DNA of 38,054 bases from positions 1 through 38,054 of the forward strand of contig WGBG01000162.1 in assembly GCA_015494395.1 (NCBI GenBank). The letters are read 5' to 3'. Below, in pieces: positions 15,489 through 23,856 of the stretch. Positions within the stretch are counted from its first letter, which is position 1. Each line of letters begins with the position of its first letter. The translations under genes and the position numbers were made by a program. The notes under the pieces are model-generated. The model searched no databases. It was given only the letters and a program-made list of their open reading frames with translations, and was not told the origin of the DNA. This stretch comes from Deltaproteobacteria bacterium. Its GTDB lineage: Bacteria; Desulfobacterota; Dissulfuribacteria; Dissulfuribacterales; QOAL01.

Positions 15489-16703
15489 CTATTTAGCAGC
15501 CTTTAGTCTTTTGATCTCCGCCCTCTGCTGCCTTATCTGATCAAGAAGTGCTTCGGTATTCTTTTTGTACTCCTGAAGTTCCTTTTCCTTTGCCGCTATT
15601 TCTGCCTTAAGCTTGGCAACATCATCATTTGCTGTGGTCAGTTTAAGGTCAGCAGGGGGGGGAAGCGGTTTTACCGTGGTACTGGATATCGTGGAGTTTG
15701 CTGAAACGCCGTTTTTTGAGGCGATTGCCTTTTTTAGCTGCGCAATTTCCTCAAGGTATCTTGCTCCTGACTCCTTGAACTGCTTCTGAAGGCTGTCCAG
15801 TCGTGTGCTGCATGCATCAAGCTGCATCTTGAGTCTTTTAAGCTCCATGCAGTTTTGCATGTTTTTACATTTGCACCCTGGCTTTCCTGCTGCCTCCTCT
15901 TGCATGGCCGATGCCTTCTTGCATTTGCCCATGCATTTGAAATTTTCCTTGCCCTGCCCCGGCGTCGCTGCAGAGCCAGCCCCTGGACTTGCTGCATTCA
16001 TAAGCTGTCTGGTGCATGCATCAAGGTCAGCAGAAAGGCTCAGGCGGGTATTCCAGAGCTCCTGGGTCCTGTCAGCAAGCTGGCTTTCAAGCTCTCTGAT
16101 CCTGGAACGCAGTCTGTCTGCATCCCGTTTTTCCTCTTCAAGACGGCTCATGCGCTCCCGGCAGTATCTCAACTGACTTTCAAGCTCGGTGAGTTTAAGA
16201 GAGGCTGAGAAAGAGTTTTGCTGCTCACTTCTCAGCTGGGTCTGGAGCTCTTCACGCTGACGGATAAGCTGGGTTATCCTTGCTTCAAGCTCCTGGAGCC
16301 TGAACTGGCTGCCTGAAGCTGATGCCGCAGTAACGGCAGCCACAGTGCTTCCACGGGGAGCTGTTTTTGCCGAATCTGCCTTGGTTTCTGCCTGCTCCCT
16401 GAGCTTTTTTTCTTTTTCAAGTTCTGCCTTGAGCTCTTTATTTAATTTCTGGAGTTCCTGGTTTTTTGCCTTCAGCTCTGCAATCTGCTCCTGGAGCTTG
16501 GCAAGCTTTCGCTGTAATTCAAGCTGGCTTGAAGCAGCCTTGGCATAACTGGCGCGTGTTTCGTCAACAAGCGATGCCAGTTCCGCATTTTCTGCTTCCA
16601 GCACCTCTTTTATATGAAGTCTCTTGCCATCAAGTACTGATCCCCATATCATGAGAATGATACAGAGGACGGCAAGATATAACGTGGTCTTCCTGTCATC
16701 CAT
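15489..16703 (-). CDS. Membrane-anchored coiled-coil protein with cysteine-rich island, unknown function
   Basis: This 404-residue protein has one N-terminal membrane helix (about 8-24) and then long heptad-rich coiled coils at about 33-110, 132-232, 286-330 and 358-404. Between the second and third coils, at 257-285, lies a cysteine island: C257-x3-C261-x15-C277-x-C279-x5-C285, within a lysine-rich stretch. Further cysteines are at 181, 230 and 298. The spacing could bind metal or form disulfides, but I recognise no family. GGAGGAG lies 7 nt before the ATG. It follows another anchored coiled-coil gene by 69 bp; the two may form one complex or filament. Confidence 0.72.
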   Translation of the reverse strand: MDDRKTTLYLAVLCIILMIWGSVLDGKRLHIKEVLEAENAELASLVDETRASYAKAASSQLELQRKLAKLQEQIAELKAKNQELQKLNKELKAELEKEKKLREQAETKADSAKTAPRGSTVAAVTAASASGSQFRLQELEARITQLIRQREELQTQLRSEQQNSFSASLKLTELESQLRYCRERMSRLEEEKRDADRLRSRIRELESQLADRTQELWNTRLSLSADLDACTRQLMNAASPGAGSAATPGQGKENFKCMGKCKKASAMQEEAAGKPGCKCKNMQNCMELKRLKMQLDACSTRLDSLQKQFKESGARYLEEIAQLKKAIASKNGVSANSTISSTTVKPLPPPADLKLTTANDDVAKLKAEIAAKEKELQEYKKNTEALLDQIRQQRAEIKRLKAAK

Positions 16704-16772
16704 GGGTTTTCTCCTCCGGATGTATCTGGATCGCTGAGGCCTTATTCAACTTTATGAAAAGCAGTTTGGCTG

Positions 16773-17387
16773 CTATTCGTCGTCATCCTCGTCTGCATTG
16801 TGCTGCGATACCCACTTGTCATGCACCTCAAGGGCCATGTTGAAGATACCCTTGGCTGTATCAATATCAATGTCGGCAACGTTCATGGTGACAATTCCGT
16901 TCAGGATGTTCTGGGTGAACTCATCATAGAATTCAGTATCCATATCCTTGAGGCGTGTGTAAAGAATGGCAATCTTGTATTCATTCTCCATTGCCTCTTT
17001 TTCCTGACGGATTTCATTCATGGTAGCACTGGCCTCTTCAAGAGCCCTGGTAAGCTTGAGAAGTTCTGCATCTTTCTCATTGATGAGGGCAGCCTGCTCG
17101 GTAATTTTCTGGTCGCATTCGTCAAATTTTGCGTTCAGTTCACGAATTTTGGTATCTCTCTCGCTTATTTCGTCGTCTTTCTGCTGAATCTGCTCCTGGA
17201 GCTCTGCAATACGGCTCTCCTTTTCTGTGAGACGATCAGTGCAGTCCTTGAGCTGGGCCTTGGTCTTCTCCAGGTCTGACCCCTTTTTTGTCAGAAGCAG
17301 GACAGTCAAGATAAAAAGTCCACATGAAATTCCTCCGAAAGCCAGAACTGTCTGTGCATTTTGCTGGGCCCAAGTAATAAGATCCAT
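16773..17387 (-). CDS. Membrane-anchored coiled-coil protein, unknown function
   Basis: This 204-residue protein starts with a short N-terminus, one membrane helix (about 15-34), then a charged coiled coil at about 38-137. The C-terminal domain (about 138-195) is predicted soluble, with Y-D-E-F-T-Q-N-I-L-N-G-I-V and D-T-A-K-G-I-F-N-M-A-L-E-V-H-D-K-W. It ends in an acidic tail, D-E-D-D-D-E. I do not recognise the family. The ribosome site is a purine-rich AGGAG/GGGGG stretch. Its partner downstream has the same anchor-plus-coiled-coil plan. Confidence 0.72.
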   Translation of the reverse strand: MDLITWAQQNAQTVLAFGGISCGLFILTVLLLTKKGSDLEKTKAQLKDCTDRLTEKESRIAELQEQIQQKDDEISERDTKIRELNAKFDECDQKITEQAALINEKDAELLKLTRALEEASATMNEIRQEKEAMENEYKIAILYTRLKDMDTEFYDEFTQNILNGIVTMNVADIDIDTAKGIFNMALEVHDKWVSQHNADEDDDE

Positions 17388-17802
17388 TTTTCCCCCTTTC
17401 TCCTGTAAGGAAACTGAGTATTTTAATGTTTTTGCTATGCTTAAACAGTACAGATCAAAGCTGTACCTTTGTTAACCTGAATGTGATTCAATGGGCAACA
17501 TGACCCTTTGCATTGCCAGAATATACTCCCCAAACACTCTGGCCGGGCTGGCCGCATTTTATAAATAATGGGCCTCCAGTCTAGTGCTGAATTTCTGGAA
17601 TTAAACTGGATAACATTGAACAGCCATTCAGTCAACCAGATAAGCAGGGTTACATCCCCGTTCTTAATCGCATTTTTGAGAATTTTTCAAGTTTAATCAA
17701 AAAGATGACTGTTCAGGAACAGAGTTAATTTTTAATTTGGTTTGAAAAATGGTCTTCATGTTTTGAAACACCCAAACCCGGCTTTTTGAAGATAGCTGGA
17801 GT
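17388..17802. other. 415-bp AT-rich intergenic region upstream of the coiled-coil pair
   Basis: It separates the coiled-coil gene pair from citrate synthase, all on the minus strand. It should hold the promoter of the pair and the 3' end of gltA. A small inverted repeat GTACAG/CTGTAC occurs at about 17448-17466. No coding region, MITE end or convincing terminator was seen. Confidence 0.4.
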
Positions 17803-19116
17803 TCAGGGAGAACGCTGATCAATGGGTACAAACGGACGGCTTCTGGGCCCGGTGTAGATCTGCCGCGGTCTTCCGATGCGCCTGCCGGGATCTTCCATCA
17901 TCTCCTTCCAGTGGGCAATCCACCCGGGAAGGCGTCCAAGTGCGAACATTACGGTAAACATATTTGTTGGTATGCCTATTGCCCGGTAAATGATTCCACT
18001 GTAAAAATCCACATTTGGATAGAGATTTCGCTCCAGGAAATATTCATCGTTAAGGGCGATCTCCTCAATTTCCCTGGCAATATCAAGAAGCGGGTCGTTA
18101 ATGTTCATGACCTTGAGCACCTCGTCGCACGCCTCCTTGATAAGCAGTGCCCTTGGGTCATAGGTCTTGTAAACACGGTGTCCGAAACCTGAAAGACGGA
18201 AGGGGTCATTGCGGTCCTTTGCCTTCTCGATGTATTTCTGGAGGTTGCCCTTGTCATCGTGGATGCGCTGAAGCATATTTATTACTGCCTCGTTAGCCCC
18301 GCCGTGCAACGGGCCCCATAGTGCATTGATCCCTGCGGATATCGAAGAGTACAGGTTTACACCGGCACTTCCTACAAGCCTTACTGTTGAGGTGGAGCAG
18401 TTCTGTTCATGATCAGCATGGAGTATCAGAAGCTTGTTAAGTGTGACCACAACCTCGGGTCTTACAACGTAAGGCCGTACAGGGCTGTCAAACATCATGT
18501 TCAGAAAGTTGCCGCAGTATGAGAGGTCTGCCTTCGGGTACACCAGTGGCTGGCCAATTGATTTTTTGTAGGAAAAGGCGGCAATCGTTCGTATCTTTGA
18601 GATAAGCCTGGCACTGGTTACATCAATGTCTCTCAGAGGGTCTTCACTCATCTCCGGATAAAAATTGCAGAGCACATTCACCATTGATGAGAGAATGGAC
18701 ATTGGAGTTGCATTTGGAGGAAAATGATCAAAGAAGTGGATCATGTCCTCGTGAATCAGAGCGTAGGAGCCTAAAAGGTGCCTGAAACGGTCCAGTTGTT
18801 CGGTTGTTGGCAGATGGCCGTGAAGCAGCAGGTACGCCACCTCAACAAACGTGCACTTTTCTGCCAGGTCCCTGATGTCGTATCCCCTGTAATTCAGGAT
18901 GCCCTGTTCTCCGTCAAGATAAGTAATGCTGCTGAAGCATGAACCTGTATTGGTGTAGCCATTATCAATTGTTATATATCCCGTATCCTTGCGCAGGGAG
19001 CGAATGTCAATGGCTTTTTCCCCTTCAGAGCCTTCAATTATGGGGAGATGGTGATTTTTACCATCTATATTGAGAATCGCTGTTTTGCCAGTAATGTATT
19101 TTTCAGGTTTTGTCAT
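17803..19116 (-). CDS. gltA: Citrate synthase (type II)
   Basis: This 437-residue protein is of E. coli-like length with the extra N-terminal beta domain (about 1-55). Catalytic residues are H271 in G-P-L-H-G-G-A-N-E, H313 in G-F-G-H-R-V-Y-K and D370 in N-V-D-F-Y-S-G. H236 in H-A-D-H-E-Q-N binds oxaloacetate. It condenses acetyl-CoA with oxaloacetate. The P-R-Q-I-Y-T-G-P ending is typical. GAGG lies 8 nt before the ATG. It stands alone, with long flanking intergenic regions. Confidence 0.97.
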   Translation of the reverse strand: MTKPEKYITGKTAILNIDGKNHHLPIIEGSEGEKAIDIRSLRKDTGYITIDNGYTNTGSCFSSITYLDGEQGILNYRGYDIRDLAEKCTFVEVAYLLLHGHLPTTEQLDRFRHLLGSYALIHEDMIHFFDHFPPNATPMSILSSMVNVLCNFYPEMSEDPLRDIDVTSARLISKIRTIAAFSYKKSIGQPLVYPKADLSYCGNFLNMMFDSPVRPYVVRPEVVVTLNKLLILHADHEQNCSTSTVRLVGSAGVNLYSSISAGINALWGPLHGGANEAVINMLQRIHDDKGNLQKYIEKAKDRNDPFRLSGFGHRVYKTYDPRALLIKEACDEVLKVMNINDPLLDIAREIEEIALNDEYFLERNLYPNVDFYSGIIYRAIGIPTNMFTVMFALGRLPGWIAHWKEMMEDPGRRIGRPRQIYTGPRSRPFVPIDQRSP

Positions 19117-19465
19117 GAATCGTACCTCTAAAGTTGTCGGTGCGGTTCGTAAAATGCCCAGGGCAATAAAAAACAGGTACAGTACAGCCCTGTATCTGGA
19201 TTGTATAGCCCTGCAATGTTAATGTTTGGTGTTTAGAGTAGCAGATTTAACCTTGACCTTAGTGTAAAATAAGGCCGGATTGTCCGGATCAGATTGTTTG
19301 GCAGCAAGCGGATTGTCAGCCAACAGCAGCATAACATAGCTTAAAAAGCCTCAAGTTGCAAAGTTTTCATGCCCCCTCAGCTTGTAAACTGGAAAGTGCT
19401 TTGGTTCCGGAGTTCATTGTTAATATTTGCTTAAAAAACACCTCACGGTATATTTGTATCAGTTA
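19117..19465. other. Intergenic region upstream of gltA
   Basis: This 349-bp AT-rich spacer lies between gltA (minus strand) and the next mobile palindrome. It should contain the gltA promoter, but no clear -35/-10 pair was found. The repeated motif CAGGGCT(A/G)TAC occurs twice on the minus strand between about 19175 and 19220 and could be an operator. No gene is seen. Confidence 0.3.
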
Positions 19466-19604
19466 CCTAGATTGAGCGATTGTCGGATCTGCAGTAAATA
19501 CGGCAATCCCGAAGGGTTTCAAAACTGGAAAGCTATGATCGACATAACTCCTTTTAATTTCGTTGAAAAAACAATTTTCCAGATTTTGAAACGCTCAATC
19601 TAGG
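19466..19604 (+). mobile_element. Family-1 palindromic MITE, copy C (perfect ends)
   Basis: This 139-bp element has perfect 13-bp inverted ends CCTAGATTGAGCG (19466-19478) and CGCTCAATCTAGG (19592-19604). A perfect 5-bp direct repeat AGTTA flanks it (19461-19465 and 19605-19609). The left module has lost its inner hairpin and reads from GATTGTCGGATCTGCAG straight into TAAATACGGCAATC. The right module is the long AT-rich version. It precedes the small unknown gene at 19661 by 57 bp and may lie in its 5' leader. Confidence 0.9.
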
Positions 19605-19660
19605 AGTTATCCTTTTGAAATTAGAACGCCATTTTGGGCCGCACCGTAAGGAGTTTGGAA

Positions 19661-19999
19661 ATGATGAAGAGATTTGCAGAGTTTATGGACAGGAAGGTTT
19701 TGCATGACAGGGTCAAGCAGGCAGAAGAACTTGGGCAGATGGGGATTACCCGCCGCTATCTTCCTGATCCGCCAGAAGATTTTGACGAATACGAGTTTGG
19801 AATTGATTATCTTGGAAGCCAGGACAGGGCTGTTGCCGTTACCATTGAAAAGGGAGAGATAAAGCGGATGCTTTTTGGTGCAACAGTGCCGGATAACCCT
19901 GACATGCTGAAGCCTCTGAGTGACGAGGAGCTTGGCGCCTTGCTTGACAGGAAGGGTGATGACCTGGTGAAATTTTTCAAATTTATCACAGGTTCGTAA
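19661..19999 (+). CDS. Small conserved-looking protein of unknown function
   Basis: This is a 112-residue soluble, acidic protein. An N-terminal helix rich in charged residues is followed by P-D-P-P-E-D-F-D-E-Y-E-F-G-I-D-Y-L-G-S-Q-D and a short strand-rich segment. It ends in a helical part with L-S-D-E-E-L-G-A-L-L-D. No family is recognised. AAGGAG 7 nt before the ATG at 19661 supports this start over the TTG at 19634. It is 17 bp upstream of the phosphodiesterase gene, so the two are probably co-transcribed. Confidence 0.7.
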   Translation: MMKRFAEFMDRKVLHDRVKQAEELGQMGITRRYLPDPPEDFDEYEFGIDYLGSQDRAVAVTIEKGEIKRMLFGATVPDNPDMLKPLSDEELGALLDRKGDDLVKFFKFITGS

Positions 20000-20016
20000 A
20001 GATCAGGACATCAAAG

Positions 20017-20478
20017 ATGCAAAGAATTGGCGTGATCTCTGACACCCACGGACAGCTTCGTTCAGAGGCAATTGATGTCCTTGAGGGGGTGGATCTCATA
20101 ATACATGCCGGTGATTCCGGGGGAGAGGCGATTCTGTCCGAACTTGCCCGCATTGCCCCGCTTCATGCCGTAAGGGGGAATTGTGATTTTGGACCGCTAT
20201 CGTCCCTTCCTCCTGACCTGGTGGTGGAAACAGCGGCAGGCATGTTTTATGTGCTTCATGACCTTTATCAGCTGCGTCTTGACCCTGCGGCGGCTGAAAT
20301 GGTAGCAGTGATTCATGGTCACACCCACATGCCTGATATCAGGCATAAAGACGGGGTGCTTTACTTAAACCCCGGAAGTGCAGGTCCAATCAGGAGGGGA
20401 AGGCCAGTTACCATGGCATTGGTGGATATTGATGATCAGGGGAAGGTATCACCTTCGATTATTACTCTGGTTCAGTAA
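20017..20478 (+). CDS. YfcE/MJ0936-type metallophosphoesterase
   Basis: This 153-residue calcineurin-like protein contains the full metal-ligand set: I-S-D-T-H near the start, I-H-A-G-D-S, V-R-G-N-C-D and H-G-H-T-H. L-Y-L-N-P-G-S-A-G, with R-R-G-R-P after it, is the standard ending. YfcE relatives hydrolyse phosphodiesters with two metals, but the natural substrate is not evident. The lengths match the family. It probably shares an operon with the small protein 17 bp upstream and converges with the DUF2892-like gene. Confidence 0.92.
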   Translation: MQRIGVISDTHGQLRSEAIDVLEGVDLIIHAGDSGGEAILSELARIAPLHAVRGNCDFGPLSSLPPDLVVETAAGMFYVLHDLYQLRLDPAAAEMVAVIHGHTHMPDIRHKDGVLYLNPGSAGPIRRGRPVTMALVDIDDQGKVSPSIITLVQ

Positions 20479-20499
20479 AATCATATCGTGAGCATTATT

Positions 20500-20724
20500 T
20501 CAGGATTCGTTAAGTGCCTTGACCCCTAGCTTGTGAAGAAGGACAGCCATGGGGCAGAAGCCTGTAAGCGCAAATATTATCATGTTGCACCCTGCAAGTA
20601 CCGGAAGGATAAACCAGTAGGGGTTGACCAGTAATCCCAGGGTTACCCCGCAAGTCACTACTGTTCCGGCAATAAGCCATATAAAACGTTCAAGATACCA
20701 GTGATCTGTCACAGCTTTCCACAT
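20500..20724 (-). CDS. DUF2892 (YgaP membrane-domain)-like small membrane protein
   Basis: This 74-residue protein has two membrane helices (about 13-32 and 37-55). It contains R-F-I-W-L-I-A-G-T-V and G-F-C-P-M-A-V-L-L-H-K-L-G, which are hallmarks of the inner-membrane domain of YgaP, here without a rhodanese domain. AAGGAGG lies in front of the ATG. The function of the family is unclear. It follows the K+ channel gene by 18 bp on the same strand. Confidence 0.82.
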   Translation of the reverse strand: MWKAVTDHWYLERFIWLIAGTVVTCGVTLGLLVNPYWFILPVLAGCNMIIFALTGFCPMAVLLHKLGVKALNES

Positions 20725-20742
20725 AATATAACCTCCTTATTT

Positions 20743-21738
20743 TTACATTCCAGCCAGTTTCTTGACCTTTTCCAGCCCTTTCCTTGTGCCCATTGCAACA
20801 ATTATGTCTCCCGCCAGGATTTTTTCATCTGGCCCAAGCTCCACTGAGAGCCCTGTGTCCTTGCGTCTGATTCCAAGCACGTTTACCCCTGTCCTCTCCC
20901 TGAGGCCAATCCCCTTGAGGGTTACGCCATCAAGCTCTGAACCTGTCTGGATGGTAATCTGCTCTATGCTTAGGTCCATGCCGCATGTTTCTGTGGCAAG
21001 GTCCAGAAACTCCGTGACTGTTGGGGAGAGCACGGCAAGGACCATGCGTTTTGCACCTATTTCATAAGGTGTGATAACCTTGTCAGCACCTGCCTGAACC
21101 ATTCTCTTTTCGGCTGACATATCACTTGCACGGGTGAGTATGAATATGTCCCTGTTCATTGACCGTGCCGTAAGCACAACATAAACATTGGCAGCATCCG
21201 AGTTAAGGGTACATATTATACTCTTTGCCCTTTTGACCCCTGCTTCCTCAAGCACATCATCGTTTGTGGCATCTCCCTGAATGAACAGGAGTTTCTTTGC
21301 CTGGAGGCTCTTTATTATTTCAGGGTCTTTCTCAATTACTACAAGTGGAAGCCCGCGGGCAGAAAAATTTTCTGCAATGGTATGCCCCAGACGGCCATGG
21401 CCGCAGAGGATGTAATGTGAAGAGAGGCTGGATATTTTTTTGTACATTTTTTTCTTTTCGAAATACCCCCTTAAATGTCCCTCTATAAGTGCTTCAGACA
21501 GCAGGGTGAGGGCATAGAAGAAGAGCCCCACACCTGACATGATAAGTATGATGGTAAAGACCTTTCCACTGGCAGACAGGGGATGCACCACTGCATAACC
21601 AACGGTGGTAAGGGAAATTGCTGTCATAAAGGCGGAATCCAGAAAATCCCAGTCCTCTATGACCATATAACCCGCTACCCCGGTTATGCAGAGGACATTA
21701 AGCAGGATAAAAACTACCAGCAGTTTTGCTCTTGGCAT
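20743..21738 (-). CDS. Two-TM potassium channel-like protein with RCK (TrkA-N/TrkA-C) domains
   Basis: This 331-residue protein has TM1 at about 7-26, a pore loop, TM2 at about 57-82, then an RCK_N domain with the dinucleotide motif G-H-G-R-L-G (113-118). An RCK_C domain occupies about 240-330. The layout matches MthK/Kch-type channels. The selectivity filter reads T-T-V-G-Y-A (44-49) with H-P-L after it, where T-V-G-Y-G is usual. The Gly-to-Ala change at the last filter position could alter selectivity or conductance. The gene starts 62 bp downstream of pgi. Confidence 0.88.
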   Translation of the reverse strand: MPRAKLLVVFILLNVLCITGVAGYMVIEDWDFLDSAFMTAISLTTVGYAVVHPLSASGKVFTIILIMSGVGLFFYALTLLSEALIEGHLRGYFEKKKMYKKISSLSSHYILCGHGRLGHTIAENFSARGLPLVVIEKDPEIIKSLQAKKLLFIQGDATNDDVLEEAGVKRAKSIICTLNSDAANVYVVLTARSMNRDIFILTRASDMSAEKRMVQAGADKVITPYEIGAKRMVLAVLSPTVTEFLDLATETCGMDLSIEQITIQTGSELDGVTLKGIGLRERTGVNVLGIRRKDTGLSVELGPDEKILAGDIIVAMGTRKGLEKVKKLAGM

Positions 21739-21800
21739 GTCAGGTCTGGTCAGAACAGGGATGCCGGAAAGCCTTAATCGGCATCCCCTGATATTTTTGG

Positions 21801-23486
21801 TTACTGAAGCCTTGCGGCACGGGAGAGCACTTTTGTAAAGCTCTTCATGCCGAGCATGTAATCAGAGGGGAGGTGAACATGAACCACCCGTCTGTTTATT
21901 GATTCAAGGGCTTCAAAGTCTCCAACCGCCTGGGCGAACTGAAGGTGCCAGAACGACACGCCAAACCCTGGAATCTCCGGGTAGTCCTTGTTCCTTTTAC
22001 GCGTGAATATGATGAAACCGGCTGAAATTGGACCTCCCTTGTAAGCCTGGCCTGAAGAGTGCAGGTACCTGGGCCCATAACCCATTACCGTAGCGCATCC
22101 ACGTTCCTGCCTCACCAGGTGCCTCATTTCAAGTATGAGTTCATCAAGTTCCGGGTCATAGGGCAAATACGGGAGAAATCCCACATATCCCCAGGTAGGA
22201 AGCACCAGGAACATGTCCCTAAGGGTGCGGGTGAGTCCCTTCATGGATGCTGCCAGGATTTTTGAGGGCCTGAATGTTATCTTGCTCTGCGGGTCAACCC
22301 AGAAGTTGACCGGCATCTTCCCATCCTTCTTGTAGCGTTCAAGGACTTCCACAGTCTTCTTCTTGGCTATTATTACATCCGGTTCATCAAAGGGGTTGAT
22401 GCCTTCAAAATAGCATACCAGGGCAGTGGCAAGCTCCCACATGAAGAACAGCCCCCCAAAATCGTAAATATCATTTAACTCTATTAAATATGTAGGAAAT
22501 TCCGCCTCACGAAGCTCCCTGGTGAATGTGTCCAGAGATGCCTCCTCCGGCGTGTCTTTAAGCCTCATGTATATGAATGTGCGTTCGCTGCCGTAAAAGC
22601 TCGGAATCCCGGTTGTTTCACCCACAATGGGTATAAAGCCAACGGTGTTTTTGCCGGTGCTTTCTGCCACAAGCTGCTCTATCCACAGTGTAACAGGCTT
22701 TATTCCCGGGTCTGCCATCAGGGTCAGCTTGTCACGGTTAAGGGCAACGCACTCGCCAAGAAATTCGGCAAGCTGAAATGCAGGATTTGATGCAAGGTCT
22801 GAACCTGGAGCACATTTTTCCTGCATTGCCGCGGCATTTTCAAGGAGGTTTTTGATGTCTATGCCCATAAGTGCTGCTGGCACAAGGCCAAAGTAGGAGA
22901 GCACTGAGTAACGCCCGCCTATGTCAGAGGCATTTATGAAGATTTTTCTGAATCCCTTTTCCCTGGCAAGTTTTTCAAGCGGAGTGCCGCTATCTGTTAT
23001 GGCCAAGAAGTGGCTGCCAGGGTTTTCAACGGAATTTGCCATGTGCTCATAGAAAAAATTGAAAAGGGCATTCGGCTCAACAGTAGTCCCTGATTTGCTT
23101 GAGACAATGAACATGGTTTTGTCTTTTTCAATACTCTCAATGGTATCTTCAACTACCTTGGGGTCTGTGGTGTCCAGAACCGTAAGGCTTGGATAGCCCT
23201 CTGCGCATGGGAATACCTTGCTGAATACAAGCGGAGCAAGGCTTGAGCCTCCCATGCCAAGAAGGATTACTTCTTCAATGCCGGACTTTCTGGTTTCATC
23301 TGCAAAGCCGGTAATGTCATCTGTAACCTTCTGCATGGCCTGAACGCAGTCAAGCCAGCCAAGACGGTTCCTTATTTTTTCCTGGGTTTCAGCATCATCG
23401 CTCCATAATGTGGCATCCTTGTCCCAGATACGTTTCAACAGCTCCTGTTTCTCTTCATCGCTAAGGCGGCTTGGATAGACCTTCAC
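21801..23486 (-). CDS. pgi: Glucose-6-phosphate isomerase
   Basis: This 561-residue SIS-fold protein has L-G-M-G-G-S-S-L-A, S-S-K-S-G-T-T-V-E-P and V-D-P-Q-S-K-I, and ends in a C-terminal S-F-T-K-V-L-S-R. These are the phosphosugar-binding motifs of the bacterial Pgi version that forms the second half of transaldolase/Pgi fusion proteins. It interconverts glucose-6-phosphate and fructose-6-phosphate in the cytoplasm. It starts with GTG preceded by AGAGGAG at 9-nt spacing. No transaldolase domain is present here. The gene diverges from rpsB. Confidence 0.92.
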   Translation of the reverse strand: MKVYPSRLSDEEKQELLKRIWDKDATLWSDDAETQEKIRNRLGWLDCVQAMQKVTDDITGFADETRKSGIEEVILLGMGGSSLAPLVFSKVFPCAEGYPSLTVLDTTDPKVVEDTIESIEKDKTMFIVSSKSGTTVEPNALFNFFYEHMANSVENPGSHFLAITDSGTPLEKLAREKGFRKIFINASDIGGRYSVLSYFGLVPAALMGIDIKNLLENAAAMQEKCAPGSDLASNPAFQLAEFLGECVALNRDKLTLMADPGIKPVTLWIEQLVAESTGKNTVGFIPIVGETTGIPSFYGSERTFIYMRLKDTPEEASLDTFTRELREAEFPTYLIELNDIYDFGGLFFMWELATALVCYFEGINPFDEPDVIIAKKKTVEVLERYKKDGKMPVNFWVDPQSKITFRPSKILAASMKGLTRTLRDMFLVLPTWGYVGFLPYLPYDPELDELILEMRHLVRQERGCATVMGYGPRYLHSSGQAYKGGPISAGFIIFTRKRNKDYPEIPGFGVSFWHLQFAQAVGDFEALESINRRVVHVHLPSDYMLGMKSFTKVLSRAARLQ

Positions 23487-23856
23487 TTGTGTGAACTCCT
23501 CTTTAAGATTTTTATGTGATCTGATTTAACCCATTTGACTTTAATGGTGCCATTAATTTTAGGCCTGGTTTCAAAATTTGGGTGGAATTTACCAGAAAAA
23601 GTAAATAAACAAAACATATAAATTGAAGGCAGGTTTTGCAACATGCACCTTTTTCTGCAGCAGCATCTTGTCAACCCAGGTGTTTAATGTTAAAGAAACA
23701 CGATTTTGTAACCTTAAACATGGTGTGCCTTGATACAGTCACACCTTTTCAAAACTGCACGCCTGAGGTCCCTGTGGTGCCTCCCTGTTTTCAGGATGGT
23801 CTTGGGGCGTCTGCTATGCAGGCCAGGCGGATGATTAACCACATAACGGAGGAATT
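23487..23856 (+). promoter_or_regulatory. Divergent region and 5' leader of rpsB
   Basis: This 370-bp spacer must hold promoters for pgi (minus) and rpsB (plus). Within it GGTGTG (23722-23727) pairs with CACACC (23740-23745) and is followed by TTTT. A CCTG-TTTT-CAGG hairpin follows further on. Together these resemble an attenuator or the S2-binding autoregulatory leader known upstream of rpsB in other bacteria, but I cannot match a specific consensus. The rpsB ribosome site GGAGG is at 23848-23852. An open frame at 23636-23875 crosses the real start and looks like noise. Confidence 0.3.
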
